From: Duganella sp. BuS-21
Lineage (GTDB): Bacteria > Pseudomonadota > Gammaproteobacteria > Burkholderiales > Burkholderiaceae_D
Length of the DNA: 64,000 bases
Assembly (NCBI GenBank): GCA_041874725.1
Contig: CP097466.1
Span: 2,728,001-2,792,000 of the forward strand
Direction: 5' to 3'
Made by a program: the position numbers and the translations under genes. Every line of letters begins with the position of its first letter. The first letter of the stretch is position 1. Of this stretch, positions 1-13,607 are shown piece by piece. The notes beneath the pieces were generated by a model that saw only the letters and a program-made list of their open reading frames with translations, was not told the origin of the DNA and ran no database searches.

Positions 1-74
1 CGCCTGGCCCGACTGACGTCGCTTACCTGTTTGACCGCTTCATCGGCCTGATGGAAGCTACGGAGAAAAAATAA
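1..74 (+). CDS. carA: carbamoyl-phosphate synthase small subunit, C-terminal end (partial)
   Basis: The window opens inside an ORF whose frame, starting at base 3, encodes [19 protein letters not shown] and a short lysine-rich tail before TAA at 72-74. This matches the usual end of the glutamine amidotransferase subunit of carbamoyl-phosphate synthase, which passes ammonia to CarB. The stop lies one base before the carB start, so the two are co-transcribed. Only about 23 residues are visible; the call rests on this tail and on the neighbour. Confidence 0.85.
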   Translation, partial: PGPTDVAYLFDRFIGLMEATEKK

Positions 75-75
75 G

Positions 76-3000
76 ATGCCAAAACGTACAGACATTAAAA
101 GTATTCTGATTATTGGCGCTGGCCCGATCATTATCGGCCAGGCCTGCGAGTTCGATTATTCCGGCGCCCAGGCCTGCAAGGCCCTGCGCGAAGAGGGTTA
201 CAAAGTCATTCTGGTCAACAGCAACCCTGCGACCATCATGACCGACCCGGAAATGGCCGACGTCACCTACATCGAGCCGATCACCTGGCAAGTCGTAGAA
301 AAAATCATCGCCACCGAAAAGCCGGACGCCATCCTGCCGACCATGGGCGGCCAGACCGCGCTGAACTGCGCGCTGGACCTGCATCGTCACGGCATTCTGG
401 ACAAGTACAAGGTTGAGCTGATCGGCGCCACCCCGGAAGCCATCGACAAAGCCGAAGACCGCTCCAAGTTCAAGGACGCGATGACCAAGATCGGCCTGGG
501 TTCGGCACGCTCGGGCGTGGCGCACTCGCTGGATGAAGCGTGGGCCGTGCAGAAGGATGTCGGCTTCCCGACCATCATTCGTCCATCGTTCACCATGGGC
601 GGCAGCGGCGGCGGTATCGCCTACAACGAAGAAGAATTCGAAGCCATCTGCAAACGCGGCCTGGAAGCTTCGCCAACCAACGAGCTGCTGATTGAAGAAT
701 CGCTGCTGGGTTGGAAAGAGTACGAGATGGAAGTAGTGCGCGACAAGGCGGACAACTGCATCATCATCTGCTCGATCGAAAATCTGGACCCAATGGGCGT
801 GCACACCGGCGACTCGATCACTGTCGCTCCTGCGCAAACGCTGACCGACAAGGAATACCAGATCATGCGCAACGCCTCGCTGGCGGTGCTGCGTGAAATC
901 GGCGTCGATACCGGCGGCTCCAACGTGCAGTTCTCGATCAACCCGAAAGACGGCCGCATGATCGTCATCGAGATGAACCCGCGCGTATCGCGTTCGTCGG
1001 CACTGGCCTCGAAAGCCACCGGCTTCCCGATCGCCAAGGTCGCTGCGAAACTGGCGGTGGGCTTCACCCTGGACGAACTGCGCAACGAGATCACCGGCGG
1101 CGCCACCCCGGCCTCGTTCGAGCCTTCGATCGACTATGTCGTGACCAAGATCCCGCGCTTCACCTTCGAGAAGTTCCCGACCGCCGACCATCACCTGACC
1201 ACCCAGATGAAATCCGTCGGCGAAGTGATGGCCATCGGCCGCACCTTCCAGGAATCGTTCCAGAAAGCCCTGCGCGGCCTGGAAGTGGGCGTGGATGGCC
1301 TGAACGAGAAAACCAAGGACCGCGAAAAGATCGAAGAGGAACTGGGCGAGCCGGGTCCTGAGCGCATCTGGTACGTGGGCGACGCCTTCGCGCAAGGCTT
1401 CACCATGGAAGAAGTGCACCAGCTGACCAAGATCGACCCATGGTTCCTGATCCAGATTAAAGAGATCGTCGACCTGGAACTGTGGATGGACACGCAGAAG
1501 CTGGAAGCGCTGGACAAGACCACGCTCTACAAGCTGAAACAGAAGGGCTTCTCGGATCGTCGCCTGGCCTTCCTGCTGCAAACCACGCCGGCCGAAGTAC
1601 GCAAGTACCGTCACGGCCTGGGCATCCGTCCGGTCTACAAACGGGTGGACACCTGCGCCGCGGAATTTGCGACCAACACCGCGTATATGTACTCGACCTA
1701 CGATGAAGAGTGCGAGTCGAATCCCACCGATAAGAAGAAGATCATGGTGCTGGGCGGTGGTCCTAACCGTATCGGCCAGGGTATCGAATTCGACTACTGC
1801 TGCGTACATGCGGCGCTGGCGATGCGCGAAGACGGCTACGAGACCATCATGGTCAACTGCAATCCAGAGACCGTGTCGACCGACTACGATACCTCGGATC
1901 GCCTGTACTTCGAATCGCTGACGCTGGAAGACGTGCTGGAAATCGTCGAACTGGAAAAACCGGTCGGCGTGATCGTGCAGTACGGCGGCCAGACCCCGTT
2001 GAAGCTGGCGCTGGACCTGGAAGCCAACGGCGTGCCTATCGTCGGCACCTCGCCGGACATGATCGACGCCGCCGAAGACCGCGAGCGTTTTCAGAAGCTG
2101 CTGCAAGACCTGGGTCTGCGTCAGCCGCCTAACCGCACCGCGCGCACCGAAGCCGACGCTTTGGCGCTGGCGCAGGAAATCGGCTACCCGCTGGTGGTGC
2201 GCCCTTCCTACGTGCTGGGCGGCCGTGCGATGGAAATCGTCCACGAACAGCGCGACCTGGAACGCTATATGCGCGAAGCGGTCAAGGTGTCGAACGATTC
2301 GCCGGTGCTGCTGGACCGCTTCCTGAACGACGCCATCGAGTGCGACGTCGACTGCATCTCGGACGGTGAAACCACCTTCATCGGTGGCGTGATGGAACAC
2401 ATCGAACAAGCCGGCGTCCACTCGGGCGACTCGGCCTGCTCGCTGCCGCCGTACTCGCTGTCGCAAGAGACCATCGATGAACTGAAGCGCCAGACTTCGC
2501 TGATGGCCAAGGGCCTGAACGTGGTCGGCCTGATGAACGTGCAGTTCGCGATCCAGAAGCAGGACGGGCAGGATGTGGTCTACGTGCTGGAAGTGAATCC
2601 GCGCGCATCGCGCACCGTGCCGTTCGTGTCGAAAGCCACCGGCCTGCAGCTGGCCAAGATCGCCGCGCGTTGCATGGTCGGCCAGACCTTGGCGCAGCAG
2701 GGCGTGACCAAAGAGGTTGTGCCGCCGTACTTCAGCGTCAAGGAAGCCGTGTTCCCGTTCGTGAAATTCCCGGGTGTGGACACCATCCTCGGCCCGGAAA
2801 TGAAATCGACCGGTGAAGTGATGGGCGTTGGTAAAACCTTCGGCGAAGCCTTCGTCAAGTCGCAGCTGGGCGCCGGCGTCAAGCTGCCGAAGTCGGGCAA
2901 GGTATTCCTGTCGGTGAAATCGTCGGACAAGCCGCGCGCCGTGAAAGTGGCGCGCGACCTGGTCGACATGGGCTTCACGCTGGCGGCCACCAAAGGCACG

Positions 3001-3294
3001 GCGGCGGTGATCACGGCGGCCGGCATTCCGGTCACTGCAGTCAACAAAGTGGTGGAAGGCCGTCCGCACATCGTCGACATGATCAAGAACCATGAAATCG
3101 TCCTGGTCATCAACACGGTGGAAGAAAAACGCAACGCCATCATCGACTCGCGCGCCATCCGCACCTCGTCGCTGGCCTCGCGCGTGACCACCTACACCAC
3201 CATCGCCGGCGCCGAAGCGGCGGTCGAAGGCATTCGTCATCTGGACGAATTGCGTGTGTACGATTTACAAGGGCTGCATAAAACCTTACACTAA
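76..3294 (+). CDS. carB: carbamoyl-phosphate synthase large subunit
   Basis: This 1072-residue protein has the full length expected for CarB, which makes carbamoyl phosphate from bicarbonate, ATP and glutamine-derived ammonia for arginine and pyrimidine synthesis. It shows the duplicated layout of the family: two ATP-grasp halves, each opening with a glycine-rich ATP-site ([17 protein letters not shown] near residue 15; [15 protein letters not shown] near 560), an oligomerisation region around 400-550, and a C-terminal MGS-like allosteric domain from about 930. The ATG lies one base after the carA stop. A long antisense ORF covers it but is a high-GC shadow. Confidence 0.98.
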   Translation: MPKRTDIKSILIIGAGPIIIGQACEFDYSGAQACKALREEGYKVILVNSNPATIMTDPEMADVTYIEPITWQVVEKIIATEKPDAILPTMGGQTALNCALDLHRHGILDKYKVELIGATPEAIDKAEDRSKFKDAMTKIGLGSARSGVAHSLDEAWAVQKDVGFPTIIRPSFTMGGSGGGIAYNEEEFEAICKRGLEASPTNELLIEESLLGWKEYEMEVVRDKADNCIIICSIENLDPMGVHTGDSITVAPAQTLTDKEYQIMRNASLAVLREIGVDTGGSNVQFSINPKDGRMIVIEMNPRVSRSSALASKATGFPIAKVAAKLAVGFTLDELRNEITGGATPASFEPSIDYVVTKIPRFTFEKFPTADHHLTTQMKSVGEVMAIGRTFQESFQKALRGLEVGVDGLNEKTKDREKIEEELGEPGPERIWYVGDAFAQGFTMEEVHQLTKIDPWFLIQIKEIVDLELWMDTQKLEALDKTTLYKLKQKGFSDRRLAFLLQTTPAEVRKYRHGLGIRPVYKRVDTCAAEFATNTAYMYSTYDEECESNPTDKKKIMVLGGGPNRIGQGIEFDYCCVHAALAMREDGYETIMVNCNPETVSTDYDTSDRLYFESLTLEDVLEIVELEKPVGVIVQYGGQTPLKLALDLEANGVPIVGTSPDMIDAAEDRERFQKLLQDLGLRQPPNRTARTEADALALAQEIGYPLVVRPSYVLGGRAMEIVHEQRDLERYMREAVKVSNDSPVLLDRFLNDAIECDVDCISDGETTFIGGVMEHIEQAGVHSGDSACSLPPYSLSQETIDELKRQTSLMAKGLNVVGLMNVQFAIQKQDGQDVVYVLEVNPRASRTVPFVSKATGLQLAKIAARCMVGQTLAQQGVTKEVVPPYFSVKEAVFPFVKFPGVDTILGPEMKSTGEVMGVGKTFGEAFVKSQLGAGVKLPKSGKVFLSVKSSDKPRAVKVARDLVDMGFTLAATKGTAAVITAAGIPVTAVNKVVEGRPHIVDMIKNHEIVLVINTVEEKRNAIIDSRAIRTSSLASRVTTYTTIAGAEAAVEGIRHLDELRVYDLQGLHKTLH

Positions 3295-3321
3295 GGCTTA
3301 ATAGGTTTTAGTAGTACCCGG

Positions 3322-3365
3322 ACCACAGAGCTCGCGCTGAAGGTTGGCGCGGCCTCTGTGGTTTT
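3322..3365 (+). terminator. hairpin with T-run between carB and greA
   Basis: ACCACAGAG and CTCTGTGGT form an inverted repeat around a GC-rich loop and are followed by TTTT. The hairpin sits 27 bases after the carB stop and about 30 before greA, so it fits a terminator or attenuator that separates or tunes read-through from the car operon into greA. Confidence 0.6.
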
Positions 3366-3394
3366 CCATTGTAAAAACAGAGTAAATAAACAAC

Positions 3395-3871
3395 ATGACT
3401 TCAGTTCCACTTACCAAGTTCGGCGCAGAGCTCCTGAAAGAAGAGCTGCACCAGTTGAAGACCAAAGAACGCCGTATCGTGATCGACGCGATTGCCGAAG
3501 CACGCTCGCATGGCGACCTGTCGGAAAACGCCGAGTACGATGCCGCCAAGGAGCGCCAGGCGTTCGTGGAAGGCCGCATCGCGGAACTGGAAGGCAAGCT
3601 GAGTGCAGCGCAAATCATCGACCCGACCACGCTGGACGCCGAAGGCCGCGTGGTGTTCGCCTCGACGGTGGACCTGGAAGACCTGGAATCGGGCGCGAAA
3701 GTGACCTACCAGATCGTCGGCCTCGATGAAGCCGACCTGAAACTGAGCAAAGTATCGGTGACCTCGCCGATCGCCCGTGCGTTGATCGGCAAGTCGGCCG
3801 GCGACGTGGTGGAAGTGCAGGCCCCATCTGGCCCGCGCGAATACGAAATCCTGGAAGTGCGTTACGTCTGA
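3395..3871 (+). CDS. greA: transcription elongation factor GreA
   Basis: The 158-residue product is the normal GreA size. The N-terminal part (about 1-75) has the charged antiparallel coiled-coil features, including the stretch [18 protein letters not shown], whose acidic tip reaches into the RNA polymerase secondary channel. The C-terminal part is the FKBP-like globular domain. GreA stimulates transcript cleavage to rescue backtracked polymerase. Its TGA stop overlaps the next gene's ATG by one base, which implies translational coupling to the membrane protein gene. Confidence 0.97.
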   Translation: MTSVPLTKFGAELLKEELHQLKTKERRIVIDAIAEARSHGDLSENAEYDAAKERQAFVEGRIAELEGKLSAAQIIDPTTLDAEGRVVFASTVDLEDLESGAKVTYQIVGLDEADLKLSKVSVTSPIARALIGKSAGDVVEVQAPSGPREYEILEVRYV

Positions 3872-4350
3872 TGCTGCTCGCACGTACACGTTTGCTGGTT
3901 GCCACGCTGTGGGCCGGCAGTTTATGGGCGGTGGGCTATCTGGCCGCGCCGACCCTGTTTGCCACGCTGAGTGACCGCGTGCTGGCCGGCACCATCGCCT
4001 CCAGCCTGTTCGCCAATCAGGCCTGGCTGTCGATCGCCTGCGCGCTGGTGATGCTGGCGCTGCTGTGGGCGACCCAGACCAGCACCGGCGGCATCTTTGC
4101 CGGGCCGGCGGCCAATATGGCGGCCAAGGCGCGTCGTAATTTGCTGATTATCGTGCTGGTGATGTTGGGCTGTACGCTGGTGTCGCACTTCGGCCTGCAG
4201 CCGATGATGGCGTCGCTGCGTGCTGCAGCAGGGCCGGGCGGCGTCATGGAAGGCGCCGCGCGCAATGAATTCGGCATTTTGCACGGTCTTTCCAGCGCCA
4301 TTTACCTGGTGCAAAGCCTGCTGGCCGCTTGGCTGGTGGTGAAGCAGTAG
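3871..4350 (+). CDS. DUF4149-type integral membrane protein
   Basis: This 159-residue protein has about four hydrophobic segments: near residues 8-30 (GYLAAPTLFATL at the end), 47-66, 88-110 and 138-157. This matches the DUF4149 family that often follows greA in Burkholderiales. Function is unknown for the family. Its start overlaps the greA stop, and it ends directly before a repeat element separating it from the convergent yhbY. Confidence 0.8.
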   Translation: MLLARTRLLVATLWAGSLWAVGYLAAPTLFATLSDRVLAGTIASSLFANQAWLSIACALVMLALLWATQTSTGGIFAGPAANMAAKARRNLLIIVLVMLGCTLVSHFGLQPMMASLRAAAGPGGVMEGAARNEFGILHGLSSAIYLVQSLLAAWLVVKQ

Positions 4351-4411
4351 TCGTCATTCCCGCGAACGCGGGAATCCATACTCAGCATGGGTTCCCGCCT
4401 GCGCGGGAACG
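4351..4411. repeat. dRS3-like palindromic repeat pair between convergent genes
   Basis: Positions 4356-4375 read ATTCCCGCGAACGCGGGAAT, which fits the pattern ATTCCC-N8-GGGAAT known from Neisseria dRS3-type repeats. A second related palindrome, GTTCCCGCCTGCGCGGGAAC, lies at 4391-4410 in the same spacer. Together they fill almost the whole 65-base gap between the DUF4149 gene and yhbY and could also serve as a bidirectional terminator. Confidence 0.75.
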
Positions 4412-4415
4412 ACGA

Positions 4416-4886
4416 TTACTTCGAGCCTAGTGCGCTCTTCTTGGCAGACTTTTGCTGTGGCTTGGCGCGCTTGATATTGCCGCCTTGCGTCACACGTTCA
4501 TTTCCCTTGAGCAGTACCTTGGTCACCGTCGGGCGCTTGGTGCCGCTCGGACTGGCTTTGACGATGGTGACTTCACGCATGCCCTTGCCGCTGGTCGAGC
4601 GGACTTTTTCCGCTTCCACTTTCGGACGGTAGAGCACCAGCAGCTTGCCGATGTGCTGCACCGGCGCCGCTTTGAGCTGCTCGCAGATGGTGTCGTACAT
4701 GGCGATACGGGCTTCGCGGTCGTCGCCGAACACGCGAACCTTGATCAGGCCGTGGGAGTCCAGACCCAACGAGATTTCTTTAATAACGTTGGCAGTCAGA
4801 CCATCGCCGCCGATCAGGACGACAGGTTTCAGACCATGGGCTTCGGTGCGCAGGGCGCTGCGCTCTGCGGGTGTAAGTTTTAGCAT
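4416..4886 (-). CDS. yhbY: YhbY-family CRM-domain RNA-binding protein
   Basis: The first 95 or so residues form a CRM domain (LTPAERSALRTEAHGLKPVV, then the IGGDGLT loop and IKVRVFGDDREAR). These proteins associate with pre-50S ribosomal particles. At 156 residues it is longer than E. coli YhbY (about 97). The extra C-terminal part is basic (AKPQQKSAKKSALGSK), as is common in Burkholderiales homologues, and probably binds RNA. It is divergent from rlmE, another ribosome-assembly gene 43 bases away, so the two likely share a promoter region. Confidence 0.93.
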   Translation of the reverse strand: MLKLTPAERSALRTEAHGLKPVVLIGGDGLTANVIKEISLGLDSHGLIKVRVFGDDREARIAMYDTICEQLKAAPVQHIGKLLVLYRPKVEAEKVRSTSGKGMREVTIVKASPSGTKRPTVTKVLLKGNERVTQGGNIKRAKPQQKSAKKSALGSK

Positions 4887-4929
4887 AATATATTTTTGGT
4901 AGTTCCCTTAAAGGCAGTATTCTACGCGA

Positions 4930-5622
4930 ATGAAGAAGAAGAAATTAAACAAAAACTGGTTGCACGACCATATTAACGACCCTTACGTGAAATTGGCCCA
5001 GAAAGAGGGCTATCGCGCCCGTGCGGCTTTCAAGCTGAAAGAGATCGATGAGGAGGAAAAACTCATCAAGTCGGGACAGGTCATTGTCGACCTTGGTTGC
5101 ACCCCGGGCAGCTGGGGCCAGTACGTGCGGCGCAAGCTTTCCGGCAAGGAGGGCGGCGGCATCAACGGCACCCTGATCGGCCTCGATATGCTGCCGATGG
5201 AGCCGATTGCCGACTTCCATTTCATCCAGGGCGATTTCCGCGAGGCCGAGGTGCTAGCGCAGCTGGAGCAGGTATTGCAGGGGCAAAAGGTTGACGTGGT
5301 GTTATCGGATATGGCGCCCAACCTGTCCGGCATCCACGATTCCGACGCCGCCCGCATGGAGCATCTGATCGATCTGGCGATTGAATTCTCGCAGGCCCAC
5401 TTGAAACCCAACGGCGCCTTGCTGGTGAAATGTTTCAAGGATATGGGTTTTAACGACATCGTCCTGAAATTCCGCGCCGAATTTAAAACCGTGGTGCAGA
5501 AAAAGCCCAAGGCCAGCCGCGATAAATCGTCCGAGATTTTCCTGCTCGGCCGTGGCCTGAAAAACCCGACCGACGGCATGAGTTCCGCGCTACCCGTGGA
5601 TGCCGAGGGCTGGCACCCTTGA
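4930..5622 (+). CDS. rlmE: 23S rRNA (uridine-2552) 2'-O-methyltransferase RlmE
   Basis: The 230-residue protein is a Rossmann SAM-dependent methyltransferase of the FtsJ type. It shows the SAM-binding stretch [15 protein letters not shown], the [12 protein letters not shown] motif with the catalytic Asp, and LLVKCFK supplying the catalytic Lys of the K-D-K-E tetrad. It methylates U2552 of 23S rRNA in the peptidyl-transferase A loop. It precedes ftsH in the classic rlmE-ftsH-folP-glmM order. Confidence 0.97.
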   Translation: MKKKKLNKNWLHDHINDPYVKLAQKEGYRARAAFKLKEIDEEEKLIKSGQVIVDLGCTPGSWGQYVRRKLSGKEGGGINGTLIGLDMLPMEPIADFHFIQGDFREAEVLAQLEQVLQGQKVDVVLSDMAPNLSGIHDSDAARMEHLIDLAIEFSQAHLKPNGALLVKCFKDMGFNDIVLKFRAEFKTVVQKKPKASRDKSSEIFLLGRGLKNPTDGMSSALPVDAEGWHP

Positions 5623-5818
5623 TATTTGCCGATCCAGCCGCATATCGCTCTCGTATCAAGTGTTTTTATCATGATTGCGGGCTGTTTTTGGCTAAATATT
5701 AGGCTTTTCAGCCGGTCTTAAGCTGGCGCACGGCAGGTTTCTGGCAACACCTGCTTATTACGAGTAAAATCGTGTTTCGGCCAGGTTTATCGATGCGCGT
5801 TGCATCCAAGGAGTTTTC

Positions 5819-7702
<1,884 letters not shown>

Positions 7703-7721
7703 CCCGGCGCGGCGCCAGATC

Positions 7722-7751
7722 AAGGGTGAGGAGCGATCCTCGCCCTTTTTT
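7722..7751 (+). terminator. rho-independent terminator after ftsH
   Basis: AGGGTGAGGA and TCCTCGCCCT pair around a four-base loop and run into a string of T residues. It lies 20 bases after the ftsH stop and just before folP, so folP-glmM may depend on read-through or on a promoter of its own. Confidence 0.75.
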
Positions 7752-7775
7752 GTTCCTGTTTTATTCCTGTTCCAG

Positions 7776-8615
7776 ATGCAATCTACCTTACAGTTCGGCC
7801 GATACAACTATGCGTGGCGCGGCGAGGGCGTGCGCGCCCGCGTGATGGGCATCCTCAACGTCACCCCCGATTCCTTCTCGGACGGCGGCCAGTACCAGTC
7901 GCTAGAATTCGCCCTGTCCCACGCCGAGCAGATGATATTGGACGGCGTCGACATCATCGACATCGGCGGTGAATCGACGCGTCCCGGCTCGCCGCCGGTG
8001 TCGCTGGACGACGAGCTGCAGCGCGTGATGCCGGTGGTGTACGCCGTGCGCGACATGGGGCCGGCCATCTCGGTCGACACCTACAAGCCGCAGGTGATGC
8101 GCGAAGCCATCATTGCCGGCGTTGACATGATCAACGACGTCAACGGCTTCCGCGCACCGGGCGCCATCGACGCCGTGCGCGACGGCGACTGCGCCCTGTG
8201 CATCATGCACATGCAAAGCGACCCGCAACACATGCAGCTGGCGCCTTCCTATGCCGACGTGGTGGGCGAGGTGATCGCCTTCCTGCGCGCGCGCGCGCAG
8301 GCCTTGCTGGACGCCGGTATTGATCCGCGTCGACTTTGCATCGATCCCGGCTTTGGCTTTGGCAAGACTGTGGAGCATAATTACGCCTTGCTGAAAGCCA
8401 CCGGACGCTTGATTGACGAGCTGAACCTGCCACTGCTGGCTGGCCTGTCGCGCAAGTCGATGGTGGGGGCGATCACCGGCAAGCCGGTCGAGCAGCGCAT
8501 GGCGGGCAGCGTGGGCGGGGCCCTGGCGGCGGTGGCGCAGGGAGCGCTGATCGTGCGGGTGCATGATGTAGCGGAGACTGTCGATGCCCTGAAAGTGTGG
8601 CACGCAGCCCAATAA
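7776..8615 (+). CDS. folP: dihydropteroate synthase
   Basis: The 279-residue TIM-barrel protein carries the pterin-binding signatures GILNVTPDSFSDGG near residue 25 and DIIDIGGESTRPG near 50, plus the late LAGLSRKSMVG motif. It joins para-aminobenzoate to 6-hydroxymethyl-dihydropterin pyrophosphate in folate synthesis and is the sulfonamide target. It lies 25 bases upstream of glmM on the same strand, the usual arrangement. Confidence 0.97.
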   Translation: MQSTLQFGRYNYAWRGEGVRARVMGILNVTPDSFSDGGQYQSLEFALSHAEQMILDGVDIIDIGGESTRPGSPPVSLDDELQRVMPVVYAVRDMGPAISVDTYKPQVMREAIIAGVDMINDVNGFRAPGAIDAVRDGDCALCIMHMQSDPQHMQLAPSYADVVGEVIAFLRARAQALLDAGIDPRRLCIDPGFGFGKTVEHNYALLKATGRLIDELNLPLLAGLSRKSMVGAITGKPVEQRMAGSVGGALAAVAQGALIVRVHDVAETVDALKVWHAAQ

Positions 8616-8640
8616 AAACCAACGATAAAGAGCATACACA

Positions 8641-9990
<1,350 letters not shown>

Positions 9991-10063
9991 CGTTTCAGCA
10001 CTGAAGATTAAATCACGTGCTTTGATTGACGCCGCGAGCGACAACGACTAGAATACTGGTCTT

Positions 10064-10140
10064 CGGAGTGTAGCGCAGCCCGGTAGCGCACCTGGTTTGG
10101 GACCAGGGGGTCCAAGGTTCGAATCCTTGTACTCCGACCA
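10064..10140 (+). tRNA. tRNA-Pro (anticodon TGG)
   Basis: The 77-base cloverleaf has acceptor strands CGGAGTG and TACTCCG, a D-arm, an anticodon stem CCTGG/CCAGG with loop TTTGGGA (anticodon TGG), the T-loop GTTCGAATC and an encoded CCA end. It stands directly before a strong terminator. Confidence 0.97.
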
Positions 10141-10146
10141 AGAACT

Positions 10147-10868
<722 letters not shown>

Positions 10869-10887
<19 letters not shown>

Positions 10888-11315
10888 GTCACAGGTAGAT
10901 CCTGTGCCATCTCAAGTGCCGCACGAAATGTTGGAAACTCCTGACCGTTGTAGTGGTAATTGAAACCGTCAAAGTGCATACCGTGCTTTTCCATCAGGAT
11001 CAGCATCTCTCCCTCAGGCTTCTCTCGCGTCTTTGGAGCCATTTCCACTGCTGGAAGGTCGCGCTGACAGAAGCGGCATACGACTGCCTCGACCTTGACT
11101 AGCTCAGCACACGATGGGCATTGCCGCATACTGCCGTCTTCTATCGATTTTTTTTCCAGTACCTTGACATTCGTCGACACGAGTAACGAGTGGGGGAGTG
11201 CGAAGATTAGTAACGCCATCCCATACAGCCACCAGAGGAAGAATGAGCGGCCTTTGCTGGACGCAATAAATGCTGGGATAAGAGCGAGAAAAGGGAGTAA
11301 CAGAAAGGCTAGCAT
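10869..11315 (-). CDS. membrane-anchored zinc-ribbon protein of unknown function
   Basis: From the ATG at 11315 (AGGAAA just upstream) the product is 148 residues. Two hydrophobic segments fill about 1-16 and 24-45, followed by a zinc ribbon CPSC-N11-CRFC (near residue 65-82) and a charged C-terminal region ending with a small domain (HGMHFDGFNYHYNGQEFPTF). An upstream in-frame ATG at 11399 would add 28 residues but lacks a clear ribosome site. It is co-directional with and overlaps the AntA-like gene. No specific function is recognised. Confidence 0.6.
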
Positions 11316-11405
11316 CGGTTTCCTGAAATGTAATGAGGATGGTTTTTTAGGCGAAGGAGTCTTTAGACTCTCGATTGGCTCGTAGCATACCATCATCATC
11401 TAGAG

Positions 11406-11648
11406 GTGCCTACCTACTCCCCTGACCGCCAGCATCCTGATCTTGTCGCCTTCGGCGGTGCTGTTCGTCGCCTGCGTACAGAGAGGAACATGACGCAAGA
11501 GCAACTTGCCTTTGCTGCGGACCTCGACAAAGGCTATCTAGGCCGCGTGGAGCGTGGTGATTCAGTGGTTGCGTTGCTGGTGATGGCGAGAGTCGCCAGA
11601 GCGCTTGGCGTCACCGTTGAGCAATTGATGGGAAGTGCAGGGCTGTAA
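11406..11648 (+). CDS. XRE-family helix-turn-helix regulator
   Basis: The 80-residue protein is almost entirely an HTH_3 domain: VRRLRTERNMTQEQLAFAADLDKGYLGRVERG, then VALLVMARVARALGVTVEQL. It starts at GTG and is divergent from the membrane zinc-ribbon gene, with only about 90 bases between their starts, so it may be the element's cI-like repressor acting on that shared region. It ends 117 bases before the next small gene. Confidence 0.85.
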   Translation: MPTYSPDRQHPDLVAFGGAVRRLRTERNMTQEQLAFAADLDKGYLGRVERGDSVVALLVMARVARALGVTVEQLMGSAGL

Positions 11649-11765
11649 GCTGCGTTCTGCTTCGTCCCAAGCCATCATAATTGGAAGCGTGATTTGTCGC
11701 ACAGATTGACTGCGCTGCCGCCGCCCTATAATTCGTCATCACTAACCAAATACCGCTGGCATCAA

Positions 11766-12002
11766 ATGACGTATTGGAACTTCGGTATTTACGCCGACCG
11801 GGCGCACTCAACTTTGTGCTATATCGCTTCTGTACATGCCGATAGCCAGCGTGACGCTATCACTTTGTTGAGAGCGGAATTGAGGCTGAACCCGTCGTCG
11901 CTTTACATTGGCGAGTTGATGAGCAGATCATTCATGCCACTAGAGACGACAACGGCAACCGTCACAGAGGTGATTCTCATAAAAGTGGATAGGCAAGTGT
12001 AG
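11766..12002 (+). CDS. hypothetical small protein
   Basis: From ATG 11766 the product is 78 residues (MTYWNFGIYADRAHSTLCYI onward), with a mixed helix/strand look around SQRDAITLLRAELRL. An upstream ATG at 11694 would extend it. Its last 100 bases are antisense to the end of the Rha-like gene. No family is recognised; the coding call rests on an open frame and a sensible composition. Confidence 0.4.
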   Translation: MTYWNFGIYADRAHSTLCYIASVHADSQRDAITLLRAELRLNPSSLYIGELMSRSFMPLETTTATVTEVILIKVDRQV

Positions 12003-12649
12003 TTGCGCTCAGTGGCTACGGGTGACTGTACCAGCGCATCGTTGGCCGTGGACAGTTCCAGCTTCGAGACGTTTGCCTGCTTACGCTCAGCAATCCATGC
12101 TTCGGCAGCGGCTACCGGGTCATCGAAGTTCGGCAGAGCAATGACCGGCGCTGCGTTCTTCGTCTTCTCTGCTTGCCATGCGTCGTACACTGTTGCTTGC
12201 ATGTCAATGTCATAGGACATGACCATCAGCATGGTTTCGCGCTCTGGCAGTACGTAGATAGTTCGCTCACGTTTGTTGCCATAAACTTCATAAAAAGATG
12301 GTGCGGAAAATTTCGCGGCATCTTTTTTGAGAACTTTCTCACGCAGCTTGTGGCAGAAGTCGCGGTGGGTCAGTTCGGTATCGTCGCCCTTCTGCTTACG
12401 CAGGAAGTTGATGTAAGCGACGATTTCCAGCGAAGTCATGGTAGGCACGCCGTCTACCGTAGTCAGTTTGAATGCCCCGGTAACTTCCGGCTCCGGCTCT
12501 GGCACGAGCACGGCAACAGCGCTGGGAGCACGGCCTACGGTGCGGGATTCCTGCACAGTGGCTACGACGCCCTTAGCGTCCGCTGGCACGTACACGGTAG
12601 GTTGTGGCACGTTGCTGATTGGTGCAGTAGCTTCCAGCACTTCCGGCAT
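11903..12649 (-). CDS. Rha-family phage regulatory protein
   Basis: From ATG 12649 the protein is 248 residues. The central part (about 60-150) matches the Rha pattern: MTSLEIVAYINFLRKQKGDD, then HRDFCHKLREKVLKK, and YVLPERETMLMVMSYDIDMQ near 130. Rha proteins are phage-borne regulators that interfere with growth in integration-host-factor mutants. A proline/valine-rich N-terminal stretch precedes the domain. The frame extends upstream to 12736 and overlaps another short ORF, so the 5' end is uncertain and a frameshift is possible. Confidence 0.7.
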   Translation of the reverse strand: MPEVLEATAPISNVPQPTVYVPADAKGVVATVQESRTVGRAPSAVAVLVPEPEPEVTGAFKLTTVDGVPTMTSLEIVAYINFLRKQKGDDTELTHRDFCHKLREKVLKKDAAKFSAPSFYEVYGNKRERTIYVLPERETMLMVMSYDIDMQATVYDAWQAEKTKNAAPVIALPNFDDPVAAAEAWIAERKQANVSKLELSTANDALVQSPVATERNYTCLSTFMRITSVTVAVVVSSGMNDLLINSPM

Positions 12650-12822
12650 AGCCAGTAGTTCACGTACAAGTTGATGGTCAGATCGAACGAGTCTAGCATT
12701 TCTTCGACTTGCTCTGCGGTCAGGTGGTAGGCACACAGCAGAGGGGCGCTAACGTCCTTTTCGTCGAACAGGCTGCGCATACGCGCTACCGCTGGTGGGT
12801 GTCCAGTACGCACTGGTATCAT
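12562..12822 (-). CDS. possible small ORF upstream of, or frameshifted with, the Rha-like gene
   Basis: The 86-residue frame starts MIPVRTGHPPAVARMRSLF and contains a plausible helix, LTAEQVEEMLDSFDLTINLYV. It overlaps the start of the Rha-like gene in another frame. Up to LTINLYV it looks protein-like; beyond that, the sense passes to the Rha frame (RELLAMPEVLEA). So either it is a short overlapping gene, or a frameshift split a longer Rha-like protein in two. Confidence 0.35.
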   Translation of the reverse strand: MIPVRTGHPPAVARMRSLFDEKDVSAPLLCAYHLTAEQVEEMLDSFDLTINLYVNYWLCRKCWKLLHQSATCHNLPCTCQRTLRAS

Positions 12823-12897
12823 TCACTGGCGCTGGGAGCCACAAAATAACTAAGAGTGAACTCGGGCTGGCTTACAATTGGGCAGTGGAGGAAGCAT

Positions 12898-13545
12898 ATG
12901 AGAGCACCGAAAAGTAATATCTGCGTACTTTGTGGAGTCCGCCCAGCTACTACGAGGGATCATTTGCCGCCGAAGGGGTGGTTTAAAGGTCTGGGCGCGC
13001 AATTGATAACGGTGCCTGCTTGTGCTGAATGCAACGAAGGCGCGTCTAGTGATGATGTAGATTTAAGATTTTACATTAGCGCACAGATAGGGAAGCAAAC
13101 AGACGGTTCGGCAGCACTCTGGGATAATGGCGCGCATAAAACGATTCTAAAGAAGGCAGCTTTGAGAAAGTCTTTTTTGGCTTCAGCGAGAGATGTAGTC
13201 GTCACCGATGCGGACGGAGTTGATATTACGCGATTGGCGTTTGTAGTTCCTGTTCGGCTTTATCAAAAGGAGTTTGAGCGAATTGTGCGCGGGCTGTACT
13301 TTCATCACACTACACGCATATTGCCGCAAAGTGCCCCGGTCATCGTGACTTTGCTTACCGCTGCTGACTTTGAAAACCAAGATGTTCGGGAATTGCATAA
13401 GCATCATATTGGAGGTGATGCGTGTATTTATAGATTCGGGGTTGCAGAAGATCAGATAGATAGTAGTGTCTGGGTCTTTGAATTTTATAGCTCACACTTC
13501 GTAATGGTTGCAACTGGGGCTGCCAGCGAAAATGAAGGCGTGTAA
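12898..13545 (+). CDS. HNH-endonuclease-like protein (cargo gene 1)
   Basis: From ATG 12898 (GGAGG at 12887-12891) the product is 215 residues. The N-terminus has a zinc-finger HNH pattern: C9-x2-C12, TRDHLPPKG with His22, and ACAEC with C42 and C45 followed by Asn46. The remaining 160 residues contain a strand-rich region (VDITRLAFVVPVRLYQKEFERIVRGLYFHHTTRI) that I do not recognise. Base composition is clearly more AT-rich than the chromosome. It lies 62 bases before the HEPN/zinc-ribbon gene on the same strand, suggesting one transcription unit. Nuclease activity is inferred from the motif only. Confidence 0.7.
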   Translation: MRAPKSNICVLCGVRPATTRDHLPPKGWFKGLGAQLITVPACAECNEGASSDDVDLRFYISAQIGKQTDGSAALWDNGAHKTILKKAALRKSFLASARDVVVTDADGVDITRLAFVVPVRLYQKEFERIVRGLYFHHTTRILPQSAPVIVTLLTAADFENQDVRELHKHHIGGDACIYRFGVAEDQIDSSVWVFEFYSSHFVMVATGAASENEGV

Positions 13546-13607
13546 ATTAAGTTGCGCTGAATTAGGCTATATGAAATTTGATTTGGTTTAACTTTCGCGG
13601 GGCGTTG

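Noticed and set aside
58..3240. 1060-codon antisense ORF opposite carB
   Set aside because: Shadow of the strongly biased third codon position of carB in a high-GC genome; composition is His/Arg/Asp-rich with no domains, and the sense strand encodes a full CarB.
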